NCBI GenBank assembly: GCA_002778195.1
Contig: PCDI01000006.1
Span: forward strand, 1,989,950-2,053,949
Reading direction: 5' to 3'
DNA from: Raffaelea ambrosiae
Lineage: Eukaryota > Ascomycota > Sordariomycetes > Ophiostomatales > Ophiostomataceae
Length of the DNA stretch: 64,000 nucleotides
A program made the position numbers and the translations under genes. The notes under the pieces were generated by a model. That model had not been told where the DNA came from. It searched no databases and saw nothing but the letters and a program-made list of their open reading frames with translations. Shown piece by piece: positions 12,080-23,073 of the stretch; the first letter of the stretch is position 1, and every line of letters begins with the position of its first letter.

Positions 12080-12516
12080 TTTTTGGGGGGGGGAGAAGAA
12101 GAAGAAGAAGCCCTCTGGAGAAAAAGAAAGGTGGAAGTGAACAGAGGTCGTGAAGAGGATCACCAATTTTTACCAGTGTTTGGGGGAAGAAACGCGCTGA
12201 ACGCGCTGAATGCGGTGCAAGCCCCCCGCAGGCCACGCCAAGTCAGCTGAGCACTTTGCGGGTGCCTTATGGACCCACCGAGCCAGCGGACGCCACAGCC
12301 CGCTGGGACCACAGCCCACTGGAACTAGCGCCAGCTGCCAATGGCCAGCTATTCAACTAGTTACATGGATTCTGACCAGTTTGACGTTTCCACACCCGTG
12401 ATACCAGCTTTGACCCAACCGTCGACCCCGACCCCGACCTCGACCTCCCGACTCCACGACGAGCTGGTCTCTTCGATTTCCCCCAGTCCACCCCTTCTCC
12501 TTCCCCGGTCTTCCCA
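12080..12516. promoter_or_regulatory. Divergent promoter region RMI1 / VPS51
   Basis: A 437-bp spacer between divergent starts. It contains GAA-repeat sequence next to RMI1 (12096-12110), direct copies of ACGCGCTGAA near 12193-12211, and CCCACTGG/CCGCTGGG-like words near 12295-12325. No confident TATA box. Confidence 0.45.
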
Positions 12517-13672
12517 ATGTCCACCATCGCCTCCCCACGAGAGCCGGCCCTGCGCCGCATCCCGTCCGCCTCGCACACGCCCTCCTCCTCGCGACGCGCC
12601 AGCGTCGAGACCACCCGGTCCGCCGCCGGCTCGCCCAATCCGAGCGCGCTGCTGCTCTCGCCCACGGGCAGTGTCACCCCGACCCTGCCCGTGGCGGGCA
12701 GCAGCAGCAGCAGCGTCACCAAGCGCAACCGCGCCGCCCTGCGCGAATACTACCACCTGAAAGGCAACGCCAGCGGCACCACGCCCACGGTCGAAATCAC
12801 CGATGCGGACGCCGGCAACGACTCCTCCTCGTCCCTGACGCCGGTCGGCTACTCCGAGATCCCCGCATCCGAGCTCGACCGGCCCGGGTTCGACGCCGAC
12901 GCGTACGTCCGCAAGACCCTGGCGACCAGCGGACTCGCCCCGCTGCTGCGGACGTACACGCGCGTGCTGGGCGAGATCCGGGCGCTGGATGCGGAGAAGA
13001 AGGGGCTGGTGTACGACAACTACAGCCGGCTGATCACGGCGACGGAGACGATACGGAAGGTAGGCCCCCCCCCTCCCCTTAGTCCCCTAGGACGCAGGAG
13101 ACAGGACGTGGACAGAGGACAGGCATGGACACCGAGGGGGGAACTGGGAAGGCGTTGTGGTTCCTTGTGCCCGGAAGACGTCGACTGTTCCATTTTCTTG
13201 TTTCTCATCTTTGTCTCTCTCTCCTTTTGCCGTGTATGATCCTCCTTCACTGACGTCCCAGATGCGCACCAATATGGACCCCCTCCACCCCATGGCCGCC
13301 ACGCTCGACCCGGCCATCGCCCACATCTACACCCAGGCCAAGGCCCTGCGCGATGCCGTCCGCGCCTCGGTGCCGGATCCCTCCACGGCGGCGTCGACTT
13401 CTTCTTCTTCTTCGCAAGCGGCGGCGGCGACGGCCCGCACACGCCAGCTCGCCGCCGCCGTCCTGCAGACCCCGGACAAACTACGCCAGCTGGTCCGCGA
13501 GGGCCGCACCGAAGAGGCCCAAGAGGCCTGGGAGCGGCCGCGGCGGCTGCTCGAGGCATGGAGGGCGCAAGGCGTGGGCGGTGCGGACGATGTGGCAGCG
13601 TGTCTGGCCGACGGGGAGGCAGCGCTGCGCGGAGAAGGACCGCCGGACGGGTGGCGGCCAGGGGCAGTGTAG
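12517..13672 (+). CDS. VPS51: Vacuolar protein sorting-associated protein 51 (GARP/EARP subunit)
   Basis: Vps51 is the small subunit of the GARP complex that tethers endosome-derived vesicles at the trans-Golgi. Exons are 12517-13059 and 13262-13672, with a 202-bp intron between (GTAGGC donor, CACTGACG branch region, CCCAG acceptor), giving 317 residues. A Ser/Thr/Pro-rich disordered N-terminus (about 1-70) precedes the Vps51 motif RNRAALREYYHLKG (about 73-86), and then the family core FDADAYVRKTLATSGLAPLL..YTRVLGEIRALDAEKKGLVYDNYSRLITATETIRK | MRTNMDPL is split by the intron. The C-terminal segment is helical and Ala-rich, with LRQLVREGRTEEAQEAWERP typical of fungal Vps51. It converges with NIF3. 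Confidence 0.88.
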
Positions 13673-14088
13673 GGACCGAGTACGAGGCAGAGGAAAACGG
13701 AGAGGTGGAGAGGAGTTTTTTTTTCTTTTTCGACGACAAAGGAGTTCATGATGTTCACGGTCATCAGCGGATACACAAAAAAAATCAAACGCCGGCTACA
13801 GCAAGGCCGCGCACATCATATAGAGAAGAAGAAGGAGAACAACAACAACGGCATAGCGGGTTCTGGGACAAATGGAATACAATGGACTTTTTTTTTGATC
13901 TCTTTTGGTACAACGTTTCTTTTGATATGCATGTTCTTCGTCTGTTCCGTTCCTGGAAACACTTCCCCCTTGCACCGACACCCCTTGGACCAACACCATG
14001 TTCAACAACTCCGGACGCAAAAGACTCCCTTTTTTTTTGTTTGTTTTCGCCAACCCGCGTCGACATCGCTGTCCTCCGATCTCCCTCC
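13673..14088. other. 3' intergenic region between convergent VPS51 and NIF3
   Basis: Low-complexity sequence with several T- and A-homopolymers (13716-13723, 13776-13784, 13886-13893, 14029-14037) and an AAC repeat. No gene seen; expected to hold both 3' UTRs. Confidence 0.55.
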
Positions 14089-15233
14089 CTAGATACTGCC
14101 CCTCTGCGAGACATCCCGCGCGACCGGCCGCCGGATCGGCTGCACCGGCTCCTGGTCGCTGACGTCCCAGATCTCAAACGGGTCGCGGTCGTGCTCGCTC
14201 ACCAGCACGGCGGCGTTTTCGTCCAGCGCGGCCTGGAGCTGGGGCTGCAGGCGTTCGCGCAAAAACAGGCGCTCGGAGCGGCTGTGCAGCACGCACAGGA
14301 CCCAGACGCCGCGGCTGGCGGCCTCGAGGGCGGCGTGGTGGCTCATCTCGCCGGTGACGTAGAGCTGCACGTCGTCGCCGGCCTGCTTGAGAATGTCGGC
14401 GCCCGAGCCGGCGCAGACGGCGACGGCGCGGACGGTGCCCCACTGGGGCGTGTCGTGCTCGACCATGGGCCGCACGACCAGGACGTGCCGCAGGCCGCCG
14501 AGGGCCTGGGCGATGGCGCGGATCAGCTGGGGGGCCGGGAGGCCGCCGGCGTCGGTGCCGCGGGGCGTGACAAGGTCGATGCGGCGGCCGTAGCCGACGT
14601 CCTTGTCCTGGGCCTGTCCGGCGACGGGCAGGATGGGGGAGGCGGACGTGGGTGGTTGGAAGCGGCTGACGCCCAAGGGGGCGGCGGCGGCGACGACCTT
14701 GTCGACGAGCCAGTCGTTGATGCCGCCCTTGGCGGCGTCGAGGGCGGTGTGGGGGCAGTAGACGGCGATGTTGTGGCGGGCGAGGCGGATGAGGGAGGAC
14801 TGCTGGGCGTCTTTGTGGGTGATGGACTTGAGGCCGCGAAAGATGACGGGGTCTAGGGAGGGTTAGCGAGCGAGGAGGAAAGAAACGAGGGGCGAAGCGA
14901 GCAAAGCGAGGAAAGAAAGAAACGAGCGAAGCGAGGAGACAAAGAAAACTTACGGTAGGCGATGATGACGCCGACGCCGTACGCAATGGCCTCGTCGACG
15001 ACGGGGGTGGTCAGGTCGTTGGTGAGGAGCACGCGGCGGCGGGGGTCGGAGCGGCCCTCGTCGTCCGAGTTCTCCAGGAGGAGGCCGACATTGTCCCAGG
15101 CCGTGTCGGCGAGGTTTTCCGGGTATCTGGGGTGTCAGAGCCGGCCAGCAAGACAAGTCAGCGACACGTGGTGCACGTACAGTCTGCGCATCTGGTCGAC
15201 CACGGCCGCCGTGAAGGCGTTTCTTTGCGCCAT
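14089..15233 (-). CDS. NIF3: NIF3 (NGG1p-interacting factor 3) family protein
   Basis: Member of the NIF3/DUF34 family, metal-binding proteins of still debated biochemical role. Exons (minus strand): 15181-15233, 14954-15126, 14089-14852; introns 15127-15180 and 14853-14953; 329 residues from ATG 15233. Family hallmarks: YPENLADTAWDNVGLLLEN after the first intron, LLTNDLTTPVVDEAI, VGVIIAYHPVIFRGLKSIT with the metal-ligand His, NIAVYCPHTALDAAKGGIND, and the C-terminal LYVTGEMSHHAALEAASRGV plus VLHSRSERLFL. The frame is open upstream to an in-frame ATG at 15416, which would add 61 residues resembling a mitochondrial presequence (Arg/Ser/Leu-rich, only one acidic residue), so a longer isoform is possible. 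The second intron holds the CTCG(C/T)TTCGCTCG minisatellite. Confidence 0.9.
14853..14953 (-). repeat. Minisatellite-like intron of NIF3 (TTTCTTTCCTCGCTT.GCTCG motif)
   Basis: The 101-bp second intron of NIF3, read in the sense direction, is made of pyrimidine blocks TTTCTTTC followed by CTCGCTTCGCTCG-like words, and ends CTCGCTAACCCTCCCTAG. The same words in the same orientation form the 35-bp array in the MFS intron at 37634-37836. Confidence 0.75.
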
Positions 15234-15416
15234 GGTGCTCTGCGGGCGACAAGGCACAGACGAGGCGCGAACCAAGGCGGATCCCCAGGCGTCCCCTCGC
15301 GAGGCGGACGATCGTGCGATGAGCGACGAGACAACGGCCCGGCGGGACAGGGCGCGGGGAGAGCAGCAGCACAAGGAGAGCACGCGGCCGGTGGTGGATC
15401 GTCCGAGAAGAAGCAT

Positions 15417-16204
15417 TGGCTGGGGGTGGGGGGGGAGCTCGGAGAAGGGCCAAGAGAAGTGAGGACGAATGTATGGCCACGAATCGCCCAGAGTTCGGCC
15501 TCCCCAGGTGAAGCTTTGATGTCATCCGCCTTCGTTGCTGTTTTTTTTGCAGCTTAGCTCCCACAGTGCACATGTCCCCGCATTGGGCCGACATGCACGG
15601 TGGGGTCGAGCTTCCAGAGCTGTGGTTCCGGCGGGGAGCGGTCCTCCGGACCTGAAGCGTTCTTTTGCCAGTGCTGCACCCACTGGCTCGCCCACTGGCT
15701 GTCCACTAGCTGGCTCTGGCAGATCCGTCCTGGGACCGGATAGGGCGTCCAGCGCGTCTGGCCAGGCATGAGCAATCGTGGCATCTCCGATGACGCTGCG
15801 GACAATCTCCAAATCGCCATATTCCGTTCTGGTTGGACTTTCTGGATTGGGGCATCCTTCTGTTTTGGCTGCTTCCTTGCATGAAGCTCCTTCTGTATTG
15901 GCTGCTTCTTGCATAACGCTCCTTCTGTTTTTGCCTGCTTCTTTGCGTAAAGCTGTCGGGTTCCTTGACTTGCACAGTGCCGAATTATCCCCGGCAGTTT
16001 CTGCCCAGAGACACCAACGAAGGGGAAAAAAAAAAAAAGCATCGCCATCTTATCAATCTGATAAAAAATTCCTCTTTCTCTGCCTCCTTCGCTCATCCGC
16101 ATCGCGCGTTGCCGCTCTCTTTCCAACCCAACGCCCTGCTACTGCGTCCCTTCCCCCTCCCCGGCGGACAGCGCTCTTGTCCCACACGTCCTCTCTCGCG
16201 CGCC
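15417..16204. promoter_or_regulatory. Divergent promoter region NIF3 / BolA with short repeats
   Basis: Spacer between divergent NIF3 and the BolA gene. It holds several CACTGGCT words at 15678-15720, a degenerate about 33-bp triplicate (units beginning near 15852, 15886 and 15918, sharing CCTTCTGT and TTGGCTGCTTC), and an A-run at 16027-16037 followed by a CT-rich leader up to the BolA ATG. No gene is called. Confidence 0.5.
15852..15951. repeat. Degenerate ~33-bp tandem repeat, 3 units
   Basis: Three diverged units of 32-34 bp start near 15852, 15886 and 15918. Each contains CCTTCTGT then (T)TGGCTGCTTC and TTGC. It lies between divergent promoters and has no coding role that I can support. 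Confidence 0.65.
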
Positions 16205-16765
16205 ATGGCCGACGGCAACATCACCGAGGACTACCTCAAGGGCGCTCTGCGCGAGCGGCTGGGTGCCGTGCACGTCGAGGTGACGGATGTGTCTGGTATG
16301 GTTTTTTTTTTCTCCGTGTCACATGCCTTCTGTCATCCTCGCCCAGGACTTCCTTTCCCCATCCTTGCTTCTCCACTTCGCAGTTACTGCTTGTTTTCTC
16401 CCGCGTCTCTCTTCGTCTTTTGTCCTCATCTTTTGTCCTCGTTTTCTATTTTCCTTTCCATCCTCCTCTTCTTTCTCATTCCATCCTCGTTTTCTATATC
16501 ATCACATCCTCATCCCATCCTCTATCTCTTTCCATCTTCATCACGGCTAACCTTCCCAGGCGGCTGCGGCCAGGCGTTCACCGCCGTCATCGTGTCGCCC
16601 CAGTTCAAGGCCCTCAACTCTCTGAAGCGGCACCGTCTGGTCAATGCCGCGCTCAAGGAGGAGATCGCCCGCATACACGCGTGGAGTGCCAAGTGCCACA
16701 CGCCAGACGAGTGGGCCCGTGACAATCCGGGCAGCAAGGACGACACCGAGATGGGCGGCATGTGA
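16205..16765 (+). CDS. BOL2: BolA-like protein (Bol2/Fra2-type)
   Basis: A 98-residue single-domain BolA protein. BolA2-type proteins pair with monothiol CGFS glutaredoxins to handle [2Fe-2S] clusters and signal iron status in the cytosol and nucleus. Exons are 16205-16295 and 16560-16765 around a T-rich 264-bp intron (GTATGG donor, GGCTAACC branch, CCCAG acceptor). Core motifs: MADGNITEDYLKGALRERL, HVEVTDVSGGCGQAFTAV (the GCG cysteine is the likely cluster ligand region), then LKRHRLVNAALKEEIARIHA, the conserved RHRxVN helix-turn-helix-like segment. The tail CHTPDEWARDNPG matches fungal Bol2-type ends. No mitochondrial presequence is visible, which favours the cytosolic paralogue over Bol1 or Bol3. 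Confidence 0.9.
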   Translation: MADGNITEDYLKGALRERLGAVHVEVTDVSGMVFFFSVSHAFCHPRPGLPFPILASPLRSYCLFSPASLFVFCPHLLSSFSIFLSILLFFLIPSSFSISSHPHPILYLFPSSSRLTFPGGCGQAFTAVIVSPQFKALNSLKRHRLVNAALKEEIARIHAWSAKCHTPDEWARDNPGSKDDTEMGGM

Positions 16766-17971
16766 GAGGAGAGGATGAGGACGAGGAGAAACCAGGAAAA
16801 AAGGGTATGAGAGGAGGGAGGAGGGGAGGATGAGACAGAAAAGGACCCCCTCCCCCCCCACCAGAAGAGCTGGAAAGAGGACGATATCCCATTTGCTCAT
16901 TTTACACATGTATGACGCCCCCCCCAAAACGGGTTCCTTTGGATGGATCAATTTGGAACGCATTTGATTTGCTTGGCCAGACCAGAACACCCACGCACAA
17001 ACACCCCCCAGATGCACAACTCCATGCAGACAGCTGCGGCTGCTGCTATACAGGCCTGTTATGCACAGCCGGGCCATGTCTGATCCGATGTGACGTTGCA
17101 CCTCGATCCTGTGCTTTTTTCTGTAGCTCTCTTCCGCGGCATCCAATTGCCTCCTTCCTGATTACCTGCGGCCCCTGTGTCCCCCCCCCATGCCACAGCC
17201 TCCCAATGGCGGCGGCCAGAGAAGTCGTGCGCTGGTGCCGAGTGCCGTCGTCCCGCAGCGGCAGAGCGTGATCGATGCATGCAAGCCCCCATGCCGGGCC
17301 ACCAGCAAACATCCACGCTGATCCCGCCCCGACTCGCATCTCCCGTCCAACCATCGCACGGCACGGATTGTCACTCTGCGTCCCCCTGCCCCATTCTTTC
17401 TCGTGTACGCAGCATATCTATATTTTCTCGTTCCCTCGGGCTCGCTCCTTTCTTCGCGTCCGCTTCCGCGCGCTGTCGCTCTCCGAGTCTCGGAACCAAC
17501 AGTGGCCGTTTCCGACGACCGTGTGACCATTGTCTGGGATCGGCTCCTTCTCTGGGGATCGTCCCGCCGTCTTTGCGCGCGTCGCACTGGGGCTTGTTCT
17601 ACTTTGCTGTTGCATATGGGCCGACCAGTCGCAGGCCAGGCAATTGTGCTTCCCAGAACGGAAAAAGCAAACGACCCTTTGCAGGGCCTGCAGCATGCGT
17701 TCGTAGGAGTGGATCGGCGACCGCAAGCCGCGGCAAGCGAGGAGAGGCGGCGGAGTGAGCAGGCAGAGGGAGCTTGTGTGTTGCTGCCCAGCCCTGTCTA
17801 TATAAGACACGAGTGCGTTGGCGTGCGTTTGTAGGATCCCGCCAGCGTCTTGTCCAAAACGGCCGGTCACCCGTCCAGAGCCAGCATCGGAGACGCCTTT
17901 GTCCTGGTACAGATTGGTTCGCAGTTCCTTCCTCTCACGATACTCGCTTGTCGCGACATTCGACGTCCAAC
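16766..17971. other. Intergenic region BolA to P450, including P450 leader
   Basis: About 1.2 kb. The first 150 bp are G/A-rich and likely BolA 3' UTR. C-runs occur near 16848-16858, 16916-16925 and 17181-17190. The right end holds the P450 promoter with a TATATAA element. No credible additional gene was found. Confidence 0.5.
17799..17805 (+). promoter_or_regulatory. TATA box of the P450 gene
   Basis: TATATAA in the context CTGTCTATATAAGACACG, 167 bp upstream of the P450 ATG. This spacing would give a leader of about 130-140 nt. It is one of the few clear TATA elements in the window, which suggests regulated rather than housekeeping expression. Confidence 0.55.
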
Positions 17972-19829
17972 ATGGCTCTTGATCTCCAGTCCGACCTCGT
18001 TCCCAAAGGCACCGCATTGGCTGCTGGTGGTCTCCTCCTCCTCCTCCTCCTGGGCCTTCTTGTATGTCTTTTTTTTTTTGGTTTACACGTCTTGCTGCGA
18101 AACGTTGCCATCTCGTCTTTTGACGTCCTCCACAGCCCAGCTCATCCTGTCCAAATAGTCCATCCGCTCTGTCCTCCGCAGCCCCCTGGCCAAGGTGCCC
18201 GGCCCTTGGTACACCCTCTGGACGCGCCTGCCGCTCACCTACTGCTGGCTCACCGCCCGCCGCGCTGCCTACGTCCACCGCCTCCACGAGCAGTACGGCC
18301 CCATTGTGCGCCTGGCCCCCGACGAGGTCGACGTCGCCGACCTGCCCGCCGTCCGCGCCCTGCTGCACTCCGTCAAGACCGGCTTCAACAAGACGCCGTG
18401 GTACCGCGACCTGACGTCGGCCCGCACCGAGACCGTCTTCAGCACCGCCGACATCTCCTTCCACCGCCGCCACCGCCGGCTGCTGGCCGCGCCCATGGCC
18501 GAGTCCGCGCTCCGCGTGCATGCCGAGCCCGTGGTCCGGCGTCGCTGCGAGCAGGCCATACGGGGGATCCGCCGGGCCATGCAGGCGTCGGTCGTCGTCG
18601 CCGACGGTCGTCCCCCCTCCCCCGGCTTCGGCGCCGCGGACGTCTTCCAGTGGAACATGTTCCTGGCCACCGACGTCATCGGCGAGCTCTCCTTTGGCCA
18701 GTCCTTCCGCATGCTCGACAGCGGCCGCAAGAACCAGTACGTGGCCGACCTCCAGCTGGTCTCCCGCCTCAGCGGCATCCGCACCACCTTCCCCCGGCTG
18801 CTCCGCTGGGCCCACGCCCTGCCCTCGTCGTGGTTGTCGTCGTCGTCGTCGTCCTTGTCCTTGTTCCTGCCCATCCTCATGCCCATCTCGCTCGTCCGCG
18901 TCGCCGCCGCCGCCGACGACCGTCTGCGGCACTACGCCCGCACCTCGCTCGCGCGGTACAAGCGCCTGGTGGCGGGCTCGGCGCACCCGCCGCCGACGCT
19001 CCTGACCCGGCTCTTCCAGGATGCCTTGCAGACGAGCGGGGACCCCGACTACCGCGACGACAACGTGCTGAGCGAGCCCGAGATCCTCAGCACGGCCCAG
19101 GCGTACATTGTCGCCGGCAGCGACACCACGTCCAACACGCTGACGTACCTCATGTGGAGCGTCGCGCGGGACCCGCCGCTGCGCGACGCCCTCGTGGCCG
19201 AGCTGCGCGGCGCCGCGCGGCAGGCCGAGGCGGAGAAGGCAGGCGCGGACCAGGACCAGGACGCCGGTCCACGACCAGCCGCGCACGATGACGACGACTA
19301 CCCCGCCACGTTCCCCTTTGCCGACCGCCATCTGCGCGACCTCCCCCTGCTCAACCAGATCATCCACGAGACGCTGCGCCTGTATCCGGCCGTGCCCGGC
19401 GGCATGCCGCGGGCGGTGCCCCCGGGGGGCGTCCATTTGGAGGTCGAGGCGGCGAACCGCGGTGGCCGACACGCCCCGCCCTCCTCCTACGACCTCCCCG
19501 CGGGCCTGACCGTCACCGTCCAGGCCTACACCATGCACCGCAACCCGGCCATCTTCCCCCGCCCGACCGTCTTTGACCCCGCGCGCTGGGCGCACCCGAC
19601 CAAGGCCATGCGCGACTCGCTGACGGCCTTTGGCGGCGGCGCGCGCGTCTGTCTGGGCATGCACCTCGCCTACATGGAGATCCGCCTGATGACGGCGCTG
19701 TTTTTCAGCCACTTCCCAGACGTCCGGGTGTCGACCCAGCAGGGCATGACCGACGCGGACATGGAGCCCAGCATCTTCTTCTTGATGGCGCCCGCGGGGC
19801 GGCGGTGTCTCCTGGAGGCGAGTGTCTAG
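17972..19829 (+). CDS. Cytochrome P450 monooxygenase
   Basis: ER-anchored class II P450. Exon 1 (17972-18061) encodes MALDLQSDLVPKGTALAAGG plus a Leu-rich membrane anchor. The best intron is 18062-18158 (GTATGT to AAATAG), with exon 2 18159-19829 entering in frame as SIRSVLRSPLAKVPGPWY; total 586 residues. The acceptor is the weakest part of the model. Visible signatures: proline hinge PLAKVPGPW, I-helix AGSDTT (349-354), ExxR as ETLR (434-437), FDPARW in the PERF region, and the heme loop FGGGARVCLG with Cys528. A poly-Ser/Leu insert near 18830-18860 and an acidic insert near 19255-19300 lengthen it. Family (CYP number) and substrate cannot be read by eye; no PKS, NRPS or terpene gene is adjacent. 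Confidence 0.9.
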
Positions 19830-20285
19830 GGGGGGGGGGAGAGAGAGACAGGCCCCGATACAAGGTAGGGGATGTCGTGAGCGGCAGGGAACACGCCAGC
19901 CAACATGCCCACCCCATAAAAACGTAGGAACAGCTTCGGGTCGGAAGAGCGCTCCAGAACGGCTCCAGAAACGGATTGAATCTATGCTATGGTATCCTTG
20001 TGGGGACTTTTATGTTTTGCCTCTTTTGCATCTTCCTCCCCATGTTTGTATCGTTTTGCGTCTGATGGTATAAATGGAGAAGTGCCGCCCTTTCAGAACA
20101 GGAAATATCTCGCCTCGGCGAAAAGAAAGAACAGAACAAGAAATCAAATACACAAATGGCCTCTAAATCAAAACCCCCAGAAACGTAAAGTCGGTGCAGA
20201 CAGAATGAAGGCATGGCATATAAGAAAGCGGCAACAAACAGAGCACGAAACAGAAACAAGCAAATCACCACCCCTCCCCCTCCCC
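19830..20285. other. 3' intergenic region between convergent P450 and ASF1
   Basis: 456 bp beginning with a G-run (19830-19839) and continuing as AT-rich, A-rich sequence toward the ASF1 stop. Two 3' UTRs are expected; nothing else is seen. Confidence 0.5.
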
Positions 20286-21414
20286 TCAATGGGACATCAC
20301 TTCCACCGGGTGTGATGGCGCAGCCGGCTGGCTGTCCTTGTCCACCTCCATCTCGTCGCCCTCGCCCTCGCCCTCCTCTTCCTCCTCAATCTCGTCCTCG
20401 CTCTCGCCCTCAATGTCTTCGCTGCCGTCGTCCGACATGTCGTCCTCGTCGCCGTTCTCCGCTGCCTCCTCGGTGCCCGCCATCGCATGGTCCTCGTCGT
20501 CGACCACGGCCTTGACTGGAGCCGCAACCACCGGCGCCGCACCCTCCTCCTCTTCTTCGTCGCCGTCCTCGGCCTCGTCGGCGCCGTACTCTTCGTCGTC
20601 GGCGGCCAGGTCGGCCTCGGGCTGTTCGGGCGGGAATTCAGCCGGTGCCGAAGCCTCCGAGTCCCTGGATGTGTGAGCGAAAAAGAAAAAGAAAAAAAGA
20701 AAAAAAAGAAAAAAAAGAAAACCCCCACAGACAAGAGAGGATCCCACATACCACTTAATGGCAAACCGCGTCACGCGCGGCTTCTCAGCCAGGACATTGC
20801 GCCGAATATGGTCGATCAGCGGCTTGGCAGGCGGGTCGGCGTTGAGCTCGTCCGAGTCGTACTCGTTGTTGACATAGTAGCCCACGCGCACAAACTCGCG
20901 CTCGTCGTAGGCACACGTCAGCAGGATCACGGTCACGCCCAGGATCTCGGCGTCCGGGATGCGCTTCATGTCCGGCGGGTCGGCCTCGAAGATGAACTTG
21001 TTGACGCCGACGGGGATGGGGCCGACCAGCAGCGAGTCGAGTTCCTGGTCATATTGATCGCTGGGGGGAGGCTGTTAGTGTCCAGTACGGCACGAAGGAG
21101 AACGTTGGAGACCTGCAGCAGAAAACAAGTATCGACTTCAGGAACTCCGTGGCACCGAGAGAACGTACGAGGTGGCCGATCCGACATAGGTGAGCTTCCA
21201 TTCGAGATCTAGGCAGCCGCGGTGGCATGTCAGCACAAGGCACAAGCATGGGGATGCGGCCCAACACAATCACAAGGCAAAAAAAAAAACCAACAAACGT
21301 CTTACCCTTCTCGAGCTGTTCCAGACACTCAAAGGTGATCTCGAACTCGTACTTGTCCGTGAACTTGGCGGGGTTGTTCGTCACCTTGACGTCAAGAAGC
21401 GAAACGATCGACAT
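20286..21414 (-). CDS. ASF1: Histone chaperone Asf1
   Basis: Asf1 binds H3-H4 dimers for replication-coupled and replication-independent nucleosome assembly in the nucleus. Four exons (minus strand): 21306-21414, 21169-21208, 20752-21060, 20286-20664; introns 21209-21305, 21061-21168 and 20665-20751; 278 residues. The globular core (1-155) is intact: MSIVSLLDVKVTNNPAKFTD, FEITFECLEQLEKDLEWKL, VGSATSDQYDQELDSLLVGP, IPVGVNKFIFEADPPD, VTVILLTCAYDEREFVRVGY, then EKPRVTRFAIKWD. The last exon is an extremely acidic tail (Glu/Asp-rich, about 155-265), as is usual for fungal Asf1. The 40-bp second exon is small but fixed by phase. Divergent from RNA14. Confidence 0.95.
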
Positions 21415-21717
21415 TTTGGGCGGTGTATGTATGGAGAGGGTGCGGTTGTGTGGGATGTGGAAAAGAGAAAAAGAGAAGAAGTGAAAAAAAAAGCTGCGCG
21501 GAGCCCGAGAAAAGAAATGCACTCGAAGGCGGTCTAAATGCGATCTTTTGGTGTAGTGTGGGGTGTGTGGCCTTCGTCGAGTAAAGAAAGAGAAGAGTGA
21601 GAGCAGTCACAAAAAATTGAGAGAGGGGGGGGGAAAGTCGAGTATATATTGCCTGGCGCACCGTGTTGTTGTCTTCCCCTGGTCGGCCTGTGTGGTGTTG
21701 TTGTGTTGTGTGTTGAG

Positions 21718-21740
21718 AAGAGAGAGAGAGAGAGAGAGCG
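21718..21740 (+). repeat. GA dinucleotide microsatellite
   Basis: Run of AG/GA units in the ASF1-side promoter, read as CT on the ASF1 sense strand. Such polypyrimidine leaders are common upstream of fungal genes. Confidence 0.8.
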
Positions 21741-21990
21741 AAAGAGAGGGACCCTCGACGAGGGCGCAACTTTCCAGGGTAGGCGTGAAAACGCGGTCGC
21801 GGCCGCCGAGAAGGTTGGAACTCGCGTTGAGTGGTTGCCGCCGCCTCTAGTCCAGCTTCAGCAGACCCACATATATTAGGTCAGCTAACGACATTGTTTT
21901 TTTCGGGGCCTCCCCAGCCAGCCACAGAATGGTGAACGGTGCCTGGCCAGCTTAATGTGGCCCTGTTTTCCCTGCCATTTATTGCGAGCT

Positions 21991-22032
21991 CCAAGTGGCT
22001 CCCCAAGTGGCCCCAAGTGGTTCCAAGTGGCT
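21991..22032 (+). repeat. Four CCAAGTGG words, 10-11 bp period
   Basis: CCAAGTGG-type words recur four times with one-turn spacing in the ASF1/RNA14 divergent promoter. The helical phasing could mark a clustered binding site, but the factor is unknown. Confidence 0.6.
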
Positions 22033-22735
22033 GGCGGTACGTCACAATAGACACTAGACTCTACGCAGGCTAGTGCATTTTGCCGGCAGCCTTTTTTTTT
22101 TTGCACAGCTTTCTCTCTTCCAAGGGCGACTGCATTCTGGCGAGACAGCTGGCAAACAACAAAACCCCTTCTCTCACACAACGCACGGCCAGGGATCGCG
22201 AGACGCACAGCAACGCATCCCATCTCTGCGGCGCCGTATCATTATTCCATCAAAAGGGGCGATACCGTGCGACTTGGTTTGCTGCACTCAACACGACTAC
22301 CAGCGACTCTTTTGTTGGGTGTCTCGGCGACTGTTTGGGATACTGAAAGCTCCTGGACGGCTCATCGGCGCACCGTGTTGCCGCGCACTACCCTCCATCC
22401 TCTCCCCTACCTCTACGGGCCGTGGACATTGACTGGCGTCATTTTTGGATTGTCTGCTCTTTTTTTTTCGCGATCGTATTTCACCCCAGGCGTGACTGCT
22501 GGTCTCGTTGGGCACCCACGCGTTTCTGAAGCTTGAACCAAACGTGAGTTGATGCGCAGTGACCATCTCCAAACGCTGGGACATGGTCGCATGTCTTTTC
22601 CATAGCCGACGCGCTGCTGACTGACACACCTTGCTTAGTTTGTAGAAACCTATCGACATTTTATTTTTATTTCCCCCCCCTCTGACAGCCCTGCCAAACA
22701 CGTCCCGACAGCCCTTTCTAACCGACGACGCGGCC

Positions 22736-23041
22736 ATGGCCTCGAGCGTCCCCGAAGACGATGCAGCCTGGAGTGGCGCATCCGTGGTGGAAAACAATGG
22801 TGGCGAGACTGCTGGGGAGGATTTGAATCAGCATTCTGATATTCAACTTAGCGACAAACAAGCTCAAGATCCTGATGTGACCGCGTCCACAGCCCCTGAC
22901 CCCTCTGGTGACTCTACAGATGCTCCTGGCGAAGGTGCGGGTGAATATGACCCTACTGCGGTGGTCCTGACCACGCCAGAGGTCGGTGACGAAGAAGATG
23001 AAGATGAAGAAGAAGAAGACGATGGTGGTAAAGAGGAAGGA

Positions 23042-23073
<32 letters not shown>

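Larger units (their letters stand above)
21415..22735. promoter_or_regulatory. Divergent promoter region ASF1 / RNA14
   Basis: 1.3 kb between divergent starts. It contains a GA dinucleotide run (about 21718-21740), a cluster of four AAGTGG words every 10-11 bp (21991-22032), and a possible 5'-UTR intron for RNA14 (GTGAGT at 22544 to CTTAG at 22638, with CTGAC just upstream of the acceptor). No independent gene is convincing. Confidence 0.5.

Noticed and set aside
17418..19712. 764-codon minus frame opposite the P450
   Set aside because: Shadow of the GC-rich P450 exon extended through the promoter; P450 motifs are all on the + strand.
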